Below, piece after piece: positions 50,829-62,598 of a DNA stretch of 64,000 nucleotides. This DNA is from Suillus spraguei (taxonomy: Eukaryota > Basidiomycota > Agaricomycetes > Boletales > Suillaceae): the NCBI GenBank assembly GCA_016800925.1, contig JABCPU010000063.1, forward strand, positions 62,001 through 126,000. Reading direction: 5' to 3'. The position numbers were made by a program, and so were the translations under genes. Each line of letters opens with the position of its first letter. The stretch's first letter is position 1. Under the pieces are notes generated by a model. The model did no database searches and had not been told where the DNA came from. It worked only from the letters and a program-made list of their open reading frames with translations.

Positions 50829-52524
50829 CTAGTAGGGTCCAACGCCATGTCCATATCCTTTCGCGGCAAAGTTGCACAGTGCACGCCGAGCCTCGTCTCC
50901 GCCACCTTTACTTGTAGTGTAAATCACTTTACTAAACTTGAATCCGTTGAACTGGCTCGCAGCGCATATAGTGTATGCGCCCATGTTATCAAACCCAAGC
51001 CAATCTCCAGTTTGAAGGGCACCTGGCAGTTCAACTGCCTTGCACACGCAGTCGATAGAGTCACACGTCGGCCCCCATACGCTGCAAAGTGACAAAGGCT
51101 CCGAGGGAGAAATGTGGAAAGATCCGTCAAGGGAAAGGACGTAGGGGTTCACAGTCTGGTGATCAAACATAATGCAGTTGAACGCCCCGTACACGCCATC
51201 GTTGATGTAGTCTGCGCCGCCAGAGTAAGTTTACTGACAGTATGAGAAGCTCATCCACATACACATCACCCTTGGTTCATCCGAAGTCAGCTTTGGATCC
51301 AAGGTCTCCAAAGAATTCTCGATCATCGGCGCCCTGCGTGCGATGATGTTCGTAGCAAGACTGAATGCTTTGGACACATAAAAACGGCCAGGCTCTGCAA
51401 TTAGCCTGATACCTTTTCGGTCAGGGAAGTATTGATTAATGGCATCGGCCAAAACAGATGCAGCGGCTTCAAATCGCGCATCTTCAAAACCACCGCCGAC
51501 ATCTAGCACGCTGAATTGATAACCAACTTGAGACCCCATGACAAAGACGTCCCGGGCGCGCCTTATGGCATCCCCGTAGATGGTTGGGTCATAGCATCCA
51601 CTTCCCACGTGGAAACTGACCCCAATCACGTCTAGCCCGAGCTCCTTAGCCTTCGACAAGAGGCTGGGAACAACCTCAAGGGGTGCTCCGAATTTGATAC
51701 CGAACCGACAGATACTTTTGGAATCATCCGCGAGAATGCGAACGATAAGTTTTGCACCCGGGTGTGCACGCGCGATTTTGAACAATTCATCAGCATTGTC
51801 GAATGTCATAGTATTGACACCGGCTCTTGCAGCGCTCCGCACGAAAGAAGTTGCTTTACAAGGGTTGGCGAAAATGATCCTCGATGGATCGACCCCGCCA
51901 ATGCTGAGGACCGGGAAATTTCCCCGTTGGATGCGCAGTCAAAGCCAGCCCCCAAAGCAGCCAGAAGCCTTATAACGTATGGATCCGGGTTGCACTTGAC
52001 CGCTAGAGACTTGGTCAGGACTTACAGGATTAATCCGAGGCGGGCTACAGACCGTAATGTGGGACAATCTCTGGGAGATTCTTCATCCATCGCTCATGTT
52101 GGCGATAGACTTGGCTGAGATCAGCCACGAAAAAGGCTCCTTCTGCATCAACCTCGTTCGCCCCAGCCCGCATTGCGGCATCTATGATGCCCTTGCGAAG
52201 ATGGATCTCGGGGTGTCCCCTAAACAGTGTAGGGAGAGAAGAAAATATTTTATCATCATCTAGCCGGTTCTCTCCTGCGGTGTCATTGGTTGCTACGTCA
52301 ATCAATGCTGACAGGTCCTGAACCACGGGATGGAAAGAGTCGTCTGAATTTCCTGGTAATTTTGGGAAGTTGCTTGAAATGAAGTGGTCGAGCGGGTTCA
52401 AAGCAGGAAGGATATCAACCGTAGACATCGGGAGATGGTCCGCGGGTGAGAAAACTATGTGATCGGACTTGTCAATAACGGAGTTTTGACCGCAGCCGGT
52501 GTGGGTGGCTGGAGTTCTTTTCAA
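50829..52524 (-). CDS. SPE1: Ornithine decarboxylase (EC 4.1.1.17)
   Basis: Converts ornithine to putrescine, the first and rate-limiting step of polyamine synthesis, in the cytosol with pyridoxal phosphate. N-terminal extension ([12 protein letters not shown]), then [17 protein letters not shown]; the cofactor lysine in [109 protein letters not shown]; catalytic cysteine in [22 protein letters not shown]. Introns at HY|AVKC and VMY|YIND are in frame. Between GEI and VDPSRII, near 51905-51930, the frame shifts by one base and no intron fits: 23 bases lie where 24 or 21 are expected. The gene is otherwise intact, ending at 50829. ODC is normally antizyme-controlled in fungi; no sign of that can be read here. 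Confidence 0.93.
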
Positions 52525-54791
52525 AACCTCGAATTACCGAACCAGAACCGCTGGTCTCTGAGGAACCACGGGCTAGTACGGCAGTAAAGGGTCTCCTTCA
52601 GTAAGTGGTGGGTTCCTCGCTCCCTGTCCAGCGAGGAAAAGGCTTGAAGGGTAAAGTAATAATAAAAAATCAATGGAAAAGGAAACTGAGACGAGAGTGG
52701 AAAAAAATGAGGTAGGCGAAGGAAAGAAGAGGGTCCTGTCAAGGAGGTTCACCTGAACCGAGGTTTAAAATCAAAGCGCCACCACAGCATGGAGCTTTTA
52801 GCTTACCACGAACAGAAGACCACCTGGCAATGCGGTGGAAAGTTTGTATTGGTCGATATATTAGGAGACGAAAGAAAATGAAACACGTACTCGAGGGTCA
52901 ACAGGCGGAGATCAGTGTTCCTTTCCTGATCAGTAATGATGAAACCAAGAGTCTCTGGAGTCGCTATTACAACGACTACAGCGAAGATATGCGATTTGCT
53001 GTTGGCAAAGGCTGATTTGCGGTTGGACGCTCTACAAAATTGCTATGACTCGATTGAATAAAAAGAAATTTTGATGATCTATTGGAAGTTCCGCAAATTA
53101 TTACATAATGCTCACTCCATTCACCACCGCGTGACGTAGTTCATTCTGTCATAACACCGCCGCTGCGTTTTCATTCCAAAACTTCTTCGAGGACTCTTCC
53201 ATGACTAGATTTGCGTCATAGAAGCATTTCTCGATGTGTATCCTCCATTAACGTTAGTCGGTTCTTACCAGGTCTTACCAGCAATTCTTGCATTCCTGAC
53301 CAGTCCGAATAGATCGAAGAGAACGAGATACATTCTGAAGCACATGTCATCTCGTTGACTGTACTCATGGAGATGCAGCGCCTGCGCATGTCAGATTCAC
53401 TTTACAATGGAATGGAACCTAGATTCCCAGTACCTCGAACTAGTTAGAACCTCAGAGAAGGATATAAACAGGTGTGTTCCTTGCTTTCCGTCGAACATGC
53501 TTCTTCGCCGCGTGTTCTCGTCGCTTTGGTCCGTTATAGCTGAGATTAGTATAGATCTCGCTTCCCCTTGCCTCTATTGACGGAACGCGAGGTAACCAAA
53601 GATAAGTTCCTCCCCACGATTATAAAACTACGCCCTCCTCGGCGAGCTGCCATTGCAGGGCAGCGTGAGCTTTTCGCGATCTCCTTGTTCAGCTGTATTC
53701 CCCGATCGGTAGGCGATGACATCCGTCCTGACAGATATGTATAGTTTCAATTCACGGTCTTCTATTTGAGACCATTCCCATGACCCCCCCGCTGGTCCTT
53801 GTGCAACATGGCACTTATACGTTCCATTGTCAGAATGGCTGTCCCCATTTTGAAGACTGAACCTTGATTATGACATGTCCATAACAAGTAGTTCTTTCTG
53901 CTGGGTCACATCATTTCCTGTTTCTGTCGTCTTGGGCGTGATGCTGGGTTATATGTGTGCATGCACAGCAACGAACGGAGCTTGTCCCTAGAAGTAGCTT
54001 TAGAAGCTGCGTCGGTTTCCTTCACGAGGCTTCGAGCCTCGAGACGCCTCGAGTTGGCGGGAAGAAACGTGGTCGTGGCATTGCCTCAAAATCCCCATCC
54101 AGCGTTATTTTCCAAAGTGATATCAGCGCGAGCAACGGACTGCAACGGACCAAGGTTGTCCCATATGCTTTTTAGGTTAAAAGGCGCCGTTATAAGATGT
54201 GAACTTCGTAGGAATGGTCCGGACAAACAAATAACGTCGTTTTGGGCAATGCGCAACCTTGTGCAGCGAGGGAGAGGAAATGCTTCGGCTAGCGTAGTTT
54301 ATTATCACCGGGGTACACAGCCGACACAGGCCCGGGTCGAGGTCATTTAATAGGGCGGCATAGCTATAGCTGAATCCATTGCCCATCAATTGGTCTAGGG
54401 CAATTCTTGATTGCAAATGAAATCAAAGGGGATGACAACTATCTACGCCGCAGCTCCGTGATGAAGATTTTTGTTGCTTGCTATTCATACGCGGCGGGGG
54501 TAAAACATCCGGCGAACTGAAATGTTGACCCTTTGTACGCCGTAAGGTCCCGCCATATATTTGCGACTCAGACAGTCATTTGGCCAGTGTACAAAAAGTG
54601 TGACAGACAGATCGGAACATTCCATGGTGCCAGGGCCAAGCGAAACTAACGGAACAGTTGAGTGTCTCAGGATATTCCGTAAAGTTGATAGGGACGCGGA
54701 CCGTCACATATTCCGCATGTGCTTGACATTGGCGAGCATAGAGACTGAAGAAAAATACTTTGTATAACCCATCGCATAAAATTTTCAATCA
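52525..54791. other. 2.3 kb interval upstream of ODC, no coding gene seen
   Basis: Holds the 5' region of ornithine decarboxylase, with a long A/G-rich plus-strand stretch at 52620-52740 (pyrimidine-rich on the coding strand) that looks like its leader. From 53440 to 53960 the plus strand has a gatataaaca TATA-like word and C/T-rich DNA, but no convincing reading frame follows. Nothing else is recognised. Confidence 0.5.
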
Positions 54792-56142
54792 CTAGCGAGG
54801 ATGCGCCCAAGGAGCGCGGGTGTCCGCGGTGGCAGGTGCGTCGCGCAACATTGATGGCGCGTAACGCTGATCGACGTGGGTGTCCCATTCCATCAGACCG
54901 CCCAGGGGTAGATGCTGAACTACTACCCTCTTGCCCAGAACTTCTGCCTGAGTATAATTCAATGAGAAGGTCCGACATGGAGAATGAAGGGTCATCACCT
55001 CATACATCTTGAACAATCCGTTGTGAACCTTCCCCCAATTGGGAACCCCGACGGCGATTGAGTGAAGCTGAGAGGAGTGTTCGTAAAATGGTCCGTGTTT
55101 GACCTGATGAATCCGCATAATGGACATGAAGTATAAGTTGCTTTGGGGAAGCGGGGGATTTAGGACGGAAGCCACAGTAATATCCGTCTGGTCTGTGTGT
55201 AAGATATCGCATGAAAATAAAATTAGAAAAATGGACTAAATAAGAAAGTGAATTATCATACCTCGTAACTGTCCGCTTCCAAAGATATACCCAAGGAAGG
55301 CATAATCGTCGAGTCCCCAAACGCCATGGCTCCCTGCAGGCTCCAAATTGTAGACATCCTGGAGCTTCCAACACAGTTGTAGATAGCGTACGAAAACGCT
55401 GAGAACCAGATGTCGCTCTTCATCCGGCTCAGGTTTTAAAAATCGTATGAGGGTCAGGCACAGAAGAAAGATAGCGAATGATGATTCGTGACCAGTCCCG
55501 TAGTCCATCCTCAGGAACGATCCAAACGACGTAAGCAAGTAAGGCTTCAGATATGGAGAAGCGGAGGCGAATTTCTCGCCAAGCAATTTTGAAATAAGCT
55601 CATCAGAACACTGGAATATTGTCATTGCAGTGAGACATTGTTGTTACGCATGTTCGATGCGACTCGCCTCCTCCAAGCGAGCGCCCCATGTACGAAATGC
55701 AAGGTTACCAAAGCGCTGAGGAGTCGGAAGGGGTGGAATTTCGTCAACCCAGTTACTCAAGGTATCCAGGAGAGCAAGTATTTGGTCGATTTCCTGTGAA
55801 CTTGATGGATTAAATATTGATGGCATAATCATTATTGCAGACCTGGCTCTGTTTTGAGGGGTTCACTAGTGGAAGCGTGTAGCCAACCACTGCCTCACTC
55901 AGCTGGTGTAGGAACAACAAATAATCTGCATATCCCTTGGTAGTTTTCCAGACTTCTACATCTTGATCAGTTCGAATTTTCAGTTCCGGTGGGTCTTGTA
56001 AAATGGGCAGCTCAATCTGTCTCAATGGCAAAAGCCTAGTCTGTGAGCTTAGTGGCATATCGATGGTGTAGTGTACGTCGTACACAATAATGGGCACTGC
56101 AATCATGCATCCATTGCGTAATACGCGTTCCTCACCTGACAT
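54792..56142 (-). CDS. PP2A activator PTPA (Rrd1/Rrd2 family peptidyl-prolyl isomerase)
   Basis: PTPA is an ATP-dependent prolyl isomerase that brings protein phosphatase 2A-type enzymes into active form; in yeast Rrd1/Rrd2 link to TOR signalling. Start at 56142 (MSGEERVLRNG). Family blocks in order: IRTDQDVEVWKTTKGYADYL, QLSEAVVGY, NWVDEIPPLPTPQRFGNLAF, RTWGARLEE, KFASASPYLKPYLLTSFGSF, the active-site LRMDYGTGHESSF, RYLQLCWKLQDVYNLEPAGS, HGVWGLDDYAFLGYIFGSGQ, HSIAVGVPNWGKVHNGLFKM, and VVVQHLPLGGLMEWD, ending at 54792. One intron, after RLEE near 55670, appears to use a GC donor (gcgagt) with a normal AG before CSDELISKLLGEK. The extra N-terminal part before LPLRQIELPIL is longer than usual, so the true start may be an internal or split one. 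The gene is divergent from KU70. Confidence 0.92.
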
Positions 56143-56274
56143 TTTGCTACGTTCTCACGCCGCTTAACGCGACGCTCCAAGCTCCTGTCGGTTGATCCCA
56201 ACCACATTGACTCGGAACTGTAGCCCGCATAAAGGCACTTTCTACGTACGGAAGCCAAATCTATCCACCTTACG
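56143..56274. promoter_or_regulatory. 132-base divergent promoter between PTPA and KU70
   Basis: The two start codons are 132 bases apart in head-to-head orientation, leaving room for only one compact bidirectional promoter unless the PTPA start lies further in. It contains several cgc/gcg words and no clear TATA box. Confidence 0.55.
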
Positions 56275-59161
56275 ATGCCTCCATTTAATGACTGGAACAT
56301 TATTGACGAAGAAGAAGAGGAAGAGCTACAGGACGCCGCAGTGAGTGCTTCCTGCTAAGTCAGGACCATTTTCCAGAAGGCTCACCCAGATGTACCTTAG
56401 TTTTTTGAGGGAAAACGTGATGTTATTCTCTTTTGCATTGATTGCTCAGAGTCTATGCATGAACTTCGAGATGACCCTAATTATGAAGATGTCAAAACAT
56501 CTCACTTGTTCACTGCCCTTGAAGCAGCTATGCAGATTCAGAAAAAGAAAGTAATAGTAGGCCCAAATGATTCTGTTGGCATCGTGCTATTCAATACAGT
56601 GAGGTCTGTGTTGTACTACATTGAGTCTATGTTCACAATTGGTCACGGAAGACTCGCTCTTCTGAGGCAAAAAACCACGCTACAGAAATCAAGAGGAACT
56701 CCTTCGTTTATCAGCCCATTACCAGCATAAGTGCCCCAGCCATTCAAGAACTTATTCAACTGTTGGATGGTTTGTCATGTTACCTCGTGTAACGCTTAAA
56801 ACTCAACGATATGCTCCAAGCTGCTCGAGAGGATCCGGATCTGCTCAAATCCACTTTTCCTCCATTGACAGGAAAGAAAATGCCCATGGGTGATGTATTC
56901 ACGAGCTGCAACTGGGTTTTGCGTGACGGGTGAACGTGGCGCAGTCAAGTGAACAATTATCATCACTTACCTTGTTCATTCAGAGCACCGAAGACAGCTT
57001 CAAAACGCGTTTTTTTGATCACAGATGATGACAATCCACACCCAGGAAGCAAACAGCTTGTCACCTCCGCTCGAACCACCCTTCTAGTACGTCTATCTTC
57101 ATGAAAGTGCACAGAAGCCTAATTCGAGTTCTAAGGATTTGACACAATCAGGGGTTCAAATTGAACCATTCTTCATTGCCACTCCTGAGAAGCCATTTGA
57201 GCCGTCCAAGTTTTACTCGGTGAGAAGCATCTCCACTAGTTCTCATGGTTAGCTAATGGTCTCTAAAGTCCGTTTTGTTGTCAAACGTATTGAACGACGA
57301 AGACGAAGATAATGGCGTTCTTCCTGAATCCATATCCATCACGCGTATTGATGATCTTCTGTCTCAAATGCGTTTTCATGAGGTGCCGAAACGTGCCATC
57401 TTCAGCATTCCTTTCCAACTGGGGGACGGATTTGTGATTAGCATCAAGGGGTTAGTGACTCTCCCATCAGCTCACTGGACTTTCAACATGCTTGCTGCAG
57501 TTATGGGCTAGTTACAGAACAGAGGAAAGGCACCTACAAGTACTTCGTTGACCTTGGCGATCGCATGGAAGTAGCCAACAGCCGTACGGTGTATGTTGAT
57601 GAGGTGCTGCGTTGACTGGTATCGTGTACCGGTGCTAATCAATGTCATGACAGGATCAACAAGCGGAAGTGGACAAAACCGAGATACTCTATGGGATGGA
57701 TCTTGGTGCCGTCCCTGTTGAAGGTGTCAGCGACGACGAAGGCGAAGGAGCTGATTCTTCTTGTCGAGCTGTTCCATTGGGAAAAAGAGTATGTGTCTTT
57801 GGTTCTCTTTCTTTAGTGCTAACATCGTGTAGCCCTTTTATACTGCAGATGAGATCAGGTCTTTCCGCACGCTGGACCTTGAGCCAGGTGTGTTGTAAAT
57901 ATCAGCCTCGGAGTTGTTTCTCACGTAAAACCAATAGGTATCAAGCTACTTGGCTTCAAGGATCGTAAAGAACTAGCTTTCGAGGACAATGTCAAACACT
58001 CTGTATTTATCTATCCTGACGAACTAGTGCGTTTGCGCCTCGGTTTAGCTTGTCCCGAAATGACTATGTAATCCAGAAATACTCAGGAAGCAAGCGCACA
58101 TTCGCCGCTCTCCTGAAGAAAATGATAGAGAAGAAGAAGATTGGTCTCGTTCTAGCACTCACAAGACGTAACGCTGCTCCCGTTTTCTGCGCAATGCTTC
58201 CGCAAGTAAGTTTCGTACTTGATTATCTATTGCGCGCCAATTGTGCTTCTGCCCGACTAGGCGGAAAGTGGCGAAGAGGGGGGATGGAACGAACCTGCAG
58301 GGTTTCATCTTATCCCTTTGCCTTTTGCCGACGATATTAGGGCAGCACCGCTAGTGGAAGCATTCCGAGGTGTGCCAAGATGTGTCAGATTTCAACCTAC
58401 AGCTAAATTGCCGCATATAGCGCCGGATGAGCTAAAGGACGCCGCACGGGTTTGGATTGACAAGCTCTGTGTCAAGGATGGAACATATCCACCGGATTCT
58501 TATCCTAACCCCGGTCAGTCAAAGTTCCTTCCGAGTCATTTGGCTATAATAAACTTGACCTGTGCCTGCAGCCCTTGCATATCACAATGCCCAGCTACAA
58601 GCAAGTGCCTTCCGTGAAGAATTTGATCCGGAAGCCTTCGAGGATCTTACACGTCCAAAATATGATATGATTCACAAGGTGCGTGGATTATATTCACAGG
58701 TATGCTCACAGGTATGCGTTCTCCAATCTAATTTTGCACCAGCGCGCTGGGAATCTTATGAAGGAGTGGAAGAGAGCTCTTTTGACCGACGAATCCGCGA
58801 ATGTCGTGCCTGTGACCACAGGATCCAAAAGAAAGGCTGTACGTGTACCTATTAGTGTGATGAGACTGTCTGCTGATCAAACTATGCAGGATGTGTCAGT
58901 TGACGAGGCGGAAATCCGCAGTAAACACGAGGTTGGTGCCTTAGCCAAGGTGGGTAGTTTGAATGATGATCCGATGCAATGCCTAATTTCAGCATTACTG
59001 CAGCTCCGTGTGGATCAGCTTAAGGTATCATTTGGCTGTCTCTGACCAAGCTTCATCTCACTCATTCCTCCTAGGACTTTCTCAAAAGCAAGAGCCAGCC
59101 GGTGTCAGGCAAAAAGACCGAGCTAATTGAACGCGTTGGTGATTGGCTGGATGCTCACTGA
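56275..59161 (+). CDS. KU70: Ku70, DNA double-strand-break repair and telomere protein
   Basis: With Ku80 it forms the ring that binds broken DNA ends for non-homologous end joining and protects telomeres. Starts MPPFNDWNIIDEEEEEE, an acidic head. The vWA domain follows with RDVILFCIDCSESMHELR and GPNDSVGIVLFNT, then RNSFVYQPITSISAPAIQEL. The Ku core reads QRKGTYKYFVDLGDR, PFYTADEIRSFRTLDLEPG, KLLGFKDRKELAFEDNVKHS, SKRTFAALLKKMIEKKKIGL, GFHLIPLPFADDIRAAPL. The C-terminal arm has PEAFEDLTRPKYDMIHK, and the last two exons make a SAP DNA-binding motif (LRVDQLKDFLKSKSQPVSG, ELIERVGDWLDAH), stopping at 59161. More than a dozen short introns cut it, and the joins I tested (NT|AKNH, RPFY, LEPG|IK) keep frame. 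Length about 640 residues is typical for the family. Confidence 0.95.
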
Positions 59162-59487
59162 TGTAGTCCCACTCAATCAGAACGGAAGTCGGCTTTCTTA
59201 ATCACGGTTGTGCAACTGTGTTAGCTTTCTAGTCAAATCCTTATATTCTTGTGCCTATACTCAGCTACATAATATCCTGGTATACATACAGTGTCTGTTG
59301 ATACGACTTCATCGTTGTCTTCAATGAGTGTCATCAAGAATGCCACGGCTAGTTCCGATAACGTCATTTCGCAGCATTCGATAATCGATAGCTACCTCAC
59401 CTTACTTTTCACACATAACGGAGTAGTCATCCATTCGCCAGTCTCAATTGATCATCGAATCACTCATCGCATTAACTAGTTAGCGCT
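59162..59487. other. Spacer between KU70 and the glutaredoxin gene
   Basis: 326 bases holding the KU70 terminator and the glutaredoxin promoter. A 62-codon plus-strand open frame (59291-59479) ends just before the glutaredoxin start and has no recognisable content; if transcribed with the leader it would act as an upstream reading frame. Confidence 0.45.
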
Positions 59488-60364
59488 ATGTCTGCGCCCG
59501 AGAATCTCGTTGACATCCTGAACACCCCACAATTTCAAGAGTTGCTCTCGAAGGACCTCAAACGTATATCACTAATCTACTTCTGGACATCCTGGGCTGA
59601 GCCATGTATACAAATGAACAAGGTTGTGGAAGAGCTAGCAAAAGCATATCCAAAACTACTCGCGCTCAGGGCAAGTACCCAAGACCCTATCAAGCATCAT
59701 AAGATTGACTACATAACACCAGGTAGAGGCAGAAGAGCAGGCAGATATAGCAGACTCCTTTGACATCAGCTCCGTTCCTACATGCTTGCTTATTCAGGTG
59801 AGTACTCTATGAATGTCCTCTTCCTTGAATGTGTGACTAAGTGAACGTCAAAGGGTCATTCTTTACTTGGCCGGATCGAAGGCGGAGATGCGATCCAGCT
59901 TAAAGTAGCGATCGAAAAGTACTTGGGAAGCAACGTGAAGTACTCCGCAACTCCCCAGTCAACGACATCTCAACCTCCTGCCCCTCTGTCTTCCGAGACA
60001 GAGGAACAACTAGAAGCTCGTATACGCAAAATCATGGATCAAAGTACAGTGGTCCTGTTCATGAAAGGGGAGCCAGATGCGCCTCGGTGTGGGTTTTCTA
60101 GATCTGCCGTGGCATTGTTAAGGGGTAAAGATGTTACATTCACCCACTTTGACATTCTCAGTGACGAGAGTGTGCGGCAAGGTGAGTTTACCCAGGTTTT
60201 GATGGATATCCACAATTGATTTTGACTCCTGGATAGGTCTGAAGCGACTAAACGATTGGCCTACCTTCCCACAATTCATAGTAAATGGTGAATTTGTGGG
60301 AGGATTAGACGTAGTAAAGGAGATGGACGAGTCAGGAGAGTTCAAAGAGATTTTTTCTACTTGA
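59488..60364 (+). CDS. GRX4: Monothiol glutaredoxin Grx3/Grx4 (thioredoxin-like plus CGFS domain)
   Basis: Cytosolic/nuclear glutaredoxin that carries a 2Fe-2S cluster and signals iron status in fungi. Residues 1-100 form a thioredoxin-like domain ([19 protein letters not shown], with WAEPC in place of the redox WCGPC, and [12 protein letters not shown]). After a Ser/Pro linker ([16 protein letters not shown]) comes the glutaredoxin domain: [20 protein letters not shown], the cluster-binding CGFS in [48 protein letters not shown]. It stops at 60364 (EIFST). Four exons; the joins at ALR|VEAEEQ, LIQ|GHSLL and VRQ|GLKRL are in frame. Single CGFS domain and total length near 250 residues match Grx4 of yeasts. 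Confidence 0.93.
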
Positions 60365-61511
60365 TTCTATGGCTGATATGTACTCTCGATAAAATCTAAT
60401 CCTAATCCTCGAGCAGATAGGCTTCTCGATACCATCTTGCTGTCATGCGACAATAATTTGATTTGAAGAGAGTTTGCGATCCACGCACATACATTGAATT
60501 CTAATCACCTAGGACGTCAGATGGCATGTGAGTTCGCTTCTCATATTAAAATGATTGTTCTCACAATAGGGGTGCAACTGCCGGGAGAAGACTTATCTGG
60601 TAGACAGTTCGGTAAACGATATCTGCAGCATGTTGGACACTACGACCACAAAGTGTTATGAAACGCACCTTCATTCCCGCACATTGTCGCCCATTGTGCT
60701 CAATCTCATCGACCTGTTCAATGTGCTTTTGTCTTGCCTGAAATAAATTTTGTTCCTGAACGGGTTTCTCAAACAATTCACTATTTAAGATCGTTTGGTA
60801 CCGCAAGCATGCACCTGGGATCGAGGGGCAATTTACTACTTGGACCTCGGAGCAGCCATGTCGTCTATCAGTCTATAGCGGTAAGGTTATATGTTCCGTA
60901 TCGTTAGCTCTGCAGAATTGCTCATTGGGGTCCCGGCTTTAAAAGATGAAAGTGACGCAATTTTTTGTGGGGACAACATAGATCACCGAATTGAAAAGCG
61001 ATATTTCAGTGACTCAGTCATCATCCGTTAGGTTCGCGGAGGTCTGCATGGCCGAGTGTGGTGCTACTCAGCCTGTGGGATCATTTGATTACGGCACTCG
61101 CTGTAGTCCGGTGTATATTATAATGATACCCTACCAGGATAGTCAAGGGCCGACAAGTGGAGCAATGTTATCCATCCTCCTTCCTCGAGGCATTCGCCAT
61201 CAAAGAGGCTTCTGACCCTCATTCTTTTATGATAGCTGTGGATCCAGCCGCATAAAAAAACTAGTGATACAGCTAGAAAATATCGTATAATTTTCCTGAA
61301 AGCATCAGTCTCACAGTTTTCAACTAGTGTCATGGACTTTGAGGTGCATGACGTCACGCGATCAATAATAAATAGAAGCAAATAGTATTATGCAACGATA
61401 ACTATTACTCATGCGAATTCATCCCAGCCCTGTCGCCTCAAGGCTTAAGGCTTTCAGCCGGTCGGTATATCTATATAAAGGATCTGGCTGTCTTGGGATT
61501 TCTCGCTCTCT
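60365..61511. other. 1.15 kb spacer, nothing recognised
   Basis: Between the glutaredoxin and isochorismatase-like genes, both plus. Small open frames (60806-60561 minus, 60991-61215 plus, 61381-61118 minus) have no family features. A TATA-like tatctatataaagg lies at about 61467-61480, 30-45 bases before the next gene's probable start, and is a good promoter candidate. Confidence 0.5.
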
Positions 61512-62144
61512 TTGCATGTCATGACCCGTCACCCCATTGACAATCACCACAGCCAGCATCCAAGTCATCAAAGCTCCCCATGCCTCACTTGCCGTGTCCT
61601 TTTACTCTTAGACCTGCAAGTTTGTATGCTCAATAGCCCTGCAAAAGGCGGCGTCCCCTCTTCTGAGACTGTTTATCGGAACATTGAACACATTCTTCAC
61701 CGCGCTCGCTCTGCAAATCAGCCACCTCGCATCATTCATATCCGTAACTCTGGAGAGTCAGGTGATGCAGATGCACCGAACTCCCCAGGATGGCAGCTCG
61801 TTTTTCCAACACTTGAGCACGAGTTCGTTATCGACAAGTTGAAAAACAACGCATTTTCTGGAACAAAACTCGCTGAACTTATACCACGCGACGCTGAACT
61901 CATAATCGTCGGCATGCAAAGTGATTACTGTGTGCGTGCTACCTGTAGCGCAGCGTTGGGAAGAGGAAACACTGTCATCTTGATCAAGGAAGCACACGCA
62001 ACCTACGATCGCATTGAAGTGTGGAACGGTGGCATGGTCACAAACGCCCATGATGTAGAGTCGGAAATAGAGGCGGAATTGGAGGAGGCTGGGGTCAACC
62101 TGCTGTGTATGTCGGATGTGCCGCACTTGTTTAGCGACCGGTAA
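61512..62144 (+). CDS. Isochorismatase-like cysteine hydrolase
   Basis: The cysteine-hydrolase fold shared by isochorismatases, nicotinamidases and N-carbamoyl hydrolases. The catalytic triad is visible: Asp in LLLLDLQV, Lys in FVIDKLKNNAFSGT, Cys in VGMQSDYCVRATCSAALGRG; IIHIRNSGE and LIKEAHATYD are also family-like. It is intronless in the main part, ends at 62144, and has 200-210 residues, normal for the family. The lack of a metal-binding DxH cluster argues against nicotinamidase; the substrate is unknown. The first 25 residues (MHVMTRHPIDNHHSQHPSH) are unusual; an ATG at about 61579 in another frame starts MPHLPCP, closer to typical family starts, so the N-terminus may be wrong or disturbed. 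Confidence 0.82.
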   Translation: MHVMTRHPIDNHHSQHPSHQSSPCLTCRVLLLLDLQVCMLNSPAKGGVPSSETVYRNIEHILHRARSANQPPRIIHIRNSGESGDADAPNSPGWQLVFPTLEHEFVIDKLKNNAFSGTKLAELIPRDAELIIVGMQSDYCVRATCSAALGRGNTVILIKEAHATYDRIEVWNGGMVTNAHDVESEIEAELEEAGVNLLCMSDVPHLFSDR

Positions 62145-62598
62145 CGCACATTGGCGAGAACGATCCGAGTCGCTGAGAACTTCCGTGTCCAATTCGTTCC
62201 TTCCTGGCCATCATGGTATTTGCGAAGTGAGTTTTTCTCCGGTCCATGCCTCGTTGTACCTAAACGAGGAGAGCTGATTACTCACAATACCTTGAAGCTT
62301 TACTCCGTTAAATATTGGTTTCCGTTTAGAAGTCCCATGACTGCTATATGATGGATGATTCTGTCGTGGGCATATTTGTCATAAATTTGGTACCGATATT
62401 ACCTTGTTATTACTTACGAAAGTTTATGATAACGAAATGTCACGTGAGTATAGTCCTCCCAGTCACCACGCAGTGACTGGTAGCCCGGCTGCATATACGT
62501 CCCATGAGTCGTCCCGCCTGCAGCTTTCCACAGTAACCCCAAGCTAACCACCGTTTACGCACTGAATACCCGATAGATTTTCGTCCAAGTCCGTCATC
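62145..62598. other. Spacer between the isochorismatase-like gene and POP4
   Basis: 454 bases, AT-rich in the middle, holding the terminator of one gene and the promoter of the next. No repeat or reading frame of note. Confidence 0.6.

Noticed and set aside
54800..54950. Second small gene downstream of PTPA
   Set aside because: The reading frame joins the PTPA C-terminus (VVVQHLPLGGLMEWD) through a short intron, so it is the last exon.
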